A stretch of DNA of 64,000 nucleotides, taken from assembly GCA_018267365.1 (NCBI GenBank), contig JAFDYQ010000012.1:1-64000 (forward strand). The letters are read 5' to 3'. How positions within the stretch are numbered: position 1 is the stretch's first letter; the number at the start of each line of letters is the position of its first letter. Below, one piece after another: positions 62,971-64,000 of this stretch. Both the position numbers and the translations under genes were made by a program. The DNA is from Bacteroidota bacterium (GTDB taxonomy: Bacteria; Bacteroidota; Bacteroidia; Chitinophagales; LD1). The notes under the pieces were generated by a model, which was given only the letters and a program-made list of their open reading frames with translations, searched no databases and was not told the DNA's origin.

Positions 62971-64000
62971 CTATTTCACAACTGTGAAACGTATGGAAGA
63001 CGTATAATGAGGGGACTTAGTATGTATTGTATAAACACCCGCCGGCGCATTTGATATATCCATGGATTGCCGGTCACGAGTTATTCTGTCTTGAGCCACC
63101 CCTCGTCCTATTATATCGTATATTACATAATCGTCATACTGCCCATCTGTGGCGATTACAAAGTGTCCATTATTAGGATTAGGATAAAGAGATACACCCT
63201 TAGAAGGCGTTGTTTCAGTCAATCCAACGGTGCATGCTGTCCTAACCAGAATATTCATAGTAGTTCCAGAGCAAGTAATCGTATCTAAAGATGTATAGTA
63301 GATAGTATCCGATATCCTGGCAGGATCAGCAAACGCAATGACCGTATGTAGAGTATCATTTATCACTCCTATGCCGGAGTAGTATCCGGGAGAGGGACTA
63401 CCGCCACGGAGCGGAATCAAAATGTCTTGTACTGAGTCACACCATTGCGCTAAGGAGCTATCTATGGCGGAAATCACGCCTGTCTGAATAAGACTATCCC
63501 AACTTAAGCTAACACTACTTGTACTCAATGCAAGCTGTAAAATACTGATACTATCACATCCATAAATACTTTGACCGGTGTCTGTATAGATACCAGAGGT
63601 AGTCAGATCTTGTCCTTTGTAGAAGTAGTGGTCACAGTTGACTCGTAGAGTCATTGTGTCTCTGTTGATAGGGTAGGTACTCAGAATAATTACCTGCCAT
63701 AAACTGTCGCAGCCTTGTGCCGTCCGGATAGTATCACTATAAATTCCAGCTGTGCTATATCCAATACCTTTAAAGACAAAGCTATCTCCTTCACAAATCA
63801 GTGAATAAATCGAATCACTATGCACTGTCTGCACTGTCAGGTTTAGTCTGATGATACTGTCGCAACCCCATGTTCTATGGAGGGTATCAGTGTATATTCC
63901 TGGTACAGACAGGCTGCGGCCGTAAAAGTATAAGAAATCCCCTGCGCATATATGTGCGCTTAGTTCTGTTAGCGTATCTGAGCAAGTCACAGTAGTTATA
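62971..64000 (-). CDS. C-terminal part of a T9SS GCDS-repeat protein (5' end outside the window)
   Basis: The frame stays open past the right edge, so only the last ~343 residues are seen. Three repeats of ~58 residues match those of the protein at 35799 (CAGDFLYFYGRSLSVPGIYTD...GCDS; CEGDSFVFKG...GCDS; CDHYFYKGQDLTTSGIYTD...GCDS), and a fourth ends at the edge. An unassigned ~100-residue domain follows, and a T9SS type A sorting domain ends it (VSLYPNPNNGHFVI, IYDIIGRGVAQD, APAGVYTIHT). The stretch reads more AT-rich than its neighbours (a sampled 60-base line at 63541 has 22 G/C). A surface adhesin-like role is plausible only. Confidence 0.82.
   Translation of the reverse strand, partial: ITTVTCSDTLTELSAHICAGDFLYFYGRSLSVPGIYTDTLHRTWGCDSIIRLNLTVQTVHSDSIYSLICEGDSFVFKGIGYSTAGIYSDTIRTAQGCDSLWQVIILSTYPINRDTMTLRVNCDHYFYKGQDLTTSGIYTDTGQSIYGCDSISILQLALSTSSVSLSWDSLIQTGVISAIDSSLAQWCDSVQDILIPLRGGSPSPGYYSGIGVINDTLHTVIAFADPARISDTIYYTSLDTITCSGTTMNILVRTACTVGLTETTPSKGVSLYPNPNNGHFVIATDGQYDDYVIYDIIGRGVAQDRITRDRQSMDISNAPAGVYTIHTKSPHYTSSIRFTVVK

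Overview
The window is a gene-dense stretch of a Bacteroidota chromosome, most likely from the Chitinophagales/Sphingobacteriales side of the phylum. The evidence is several secreted proteins with C-terminal type IX secretion (T9SS) sorting domains, Bacteroidota-only families (DUF2490, DUF6600, DUF3857 transglutaminase pairs, LVIVD-repeat lipoprotein, 1620-residue TamB), -7 boxes of the form TAnnTTTG, and little use of Shine-Dalgarno sites. GC content looks close to 50 percent. I saw no phage, integrase, insertion sequence, CRISPR array, rRNA or tRNA.

Layout. 0-8 kb: a VCBS-repeat T9SS protein whose signal peptide lies upstream of any normal start codon, a DinB protein, an ECF sigma factor with an overlapping anti-sigma/barrel protein, an LVIVD lipoprotein, a small barrel protein and an M19 dipeptidase. 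7.9-10 kb: a minus-strand operon of a sterol-C24-methyltransferase-like enzyme, a tiny Cys-containing lipoprotein and a DUF2490 protein. 10-13.9 kb: a possible structured RNA with its own terminator, a YbiT-like ABC-F protein with a decayed second ATPase site, an OmpA lipoprotein, and two repeat-rich intergenic patches. 13.9-30.9 kb: mostly housekeeping genes (Tet-like MFS pump, TamB, TsaD, RsmG, LolD-like ATPase, RecQ, two glycosyltransferases, a PstS-like lipoprotein with a TPR protein, SRPBCC, DJ-1/PfpI).

30.9-45.5 kb is the most unusual part. Two paralogous divergent modules each pair a cytoplasmic TPR-PAS histidine kinase (737 and 738 residues) with a small secreted six-cysteine protein. 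The start codons are about 64 bp apart in both. A repeat-bearing T9SS protein lies between the modules, and single-domain response regulators lie nearby. A Baeyer-Villiger-type monooxygenase, a DUF2804 protein and a Trp-rich DUF6600 protein follow.

45.5-64 kb: a DUF486 membrane protein, a DUF3857 pair whose first member carries a frameshift at an A-run, a lipoprotein, a PCMD-like secreted protein, a ceramidase-family membrane protein, Ddl, a LuxC-type acyl-CoA reductase, a T9SS copper-monooxygenase-like protein with a C-x4-C-H motif, an M20 dipeptidase, a GlmM-type mutase, a methyltransferase, a PAP2 phosphatase, a BBP2 porin, and the C-terminal part of a second GCDS-repeat T9SS protein cut by the window edge.

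Together the genes describe a cell investing in its envelope: outer-membrane assembly (TamB, LolD), peptidoglycan precursors (Ddl, GlmM), lipid modification (SMT-like, ceramidase, acyl-CoA reductase, PAP2), T9SS export and surface sensing. All functional calls are from reading sequence motifs by eye; none was checked against a database.
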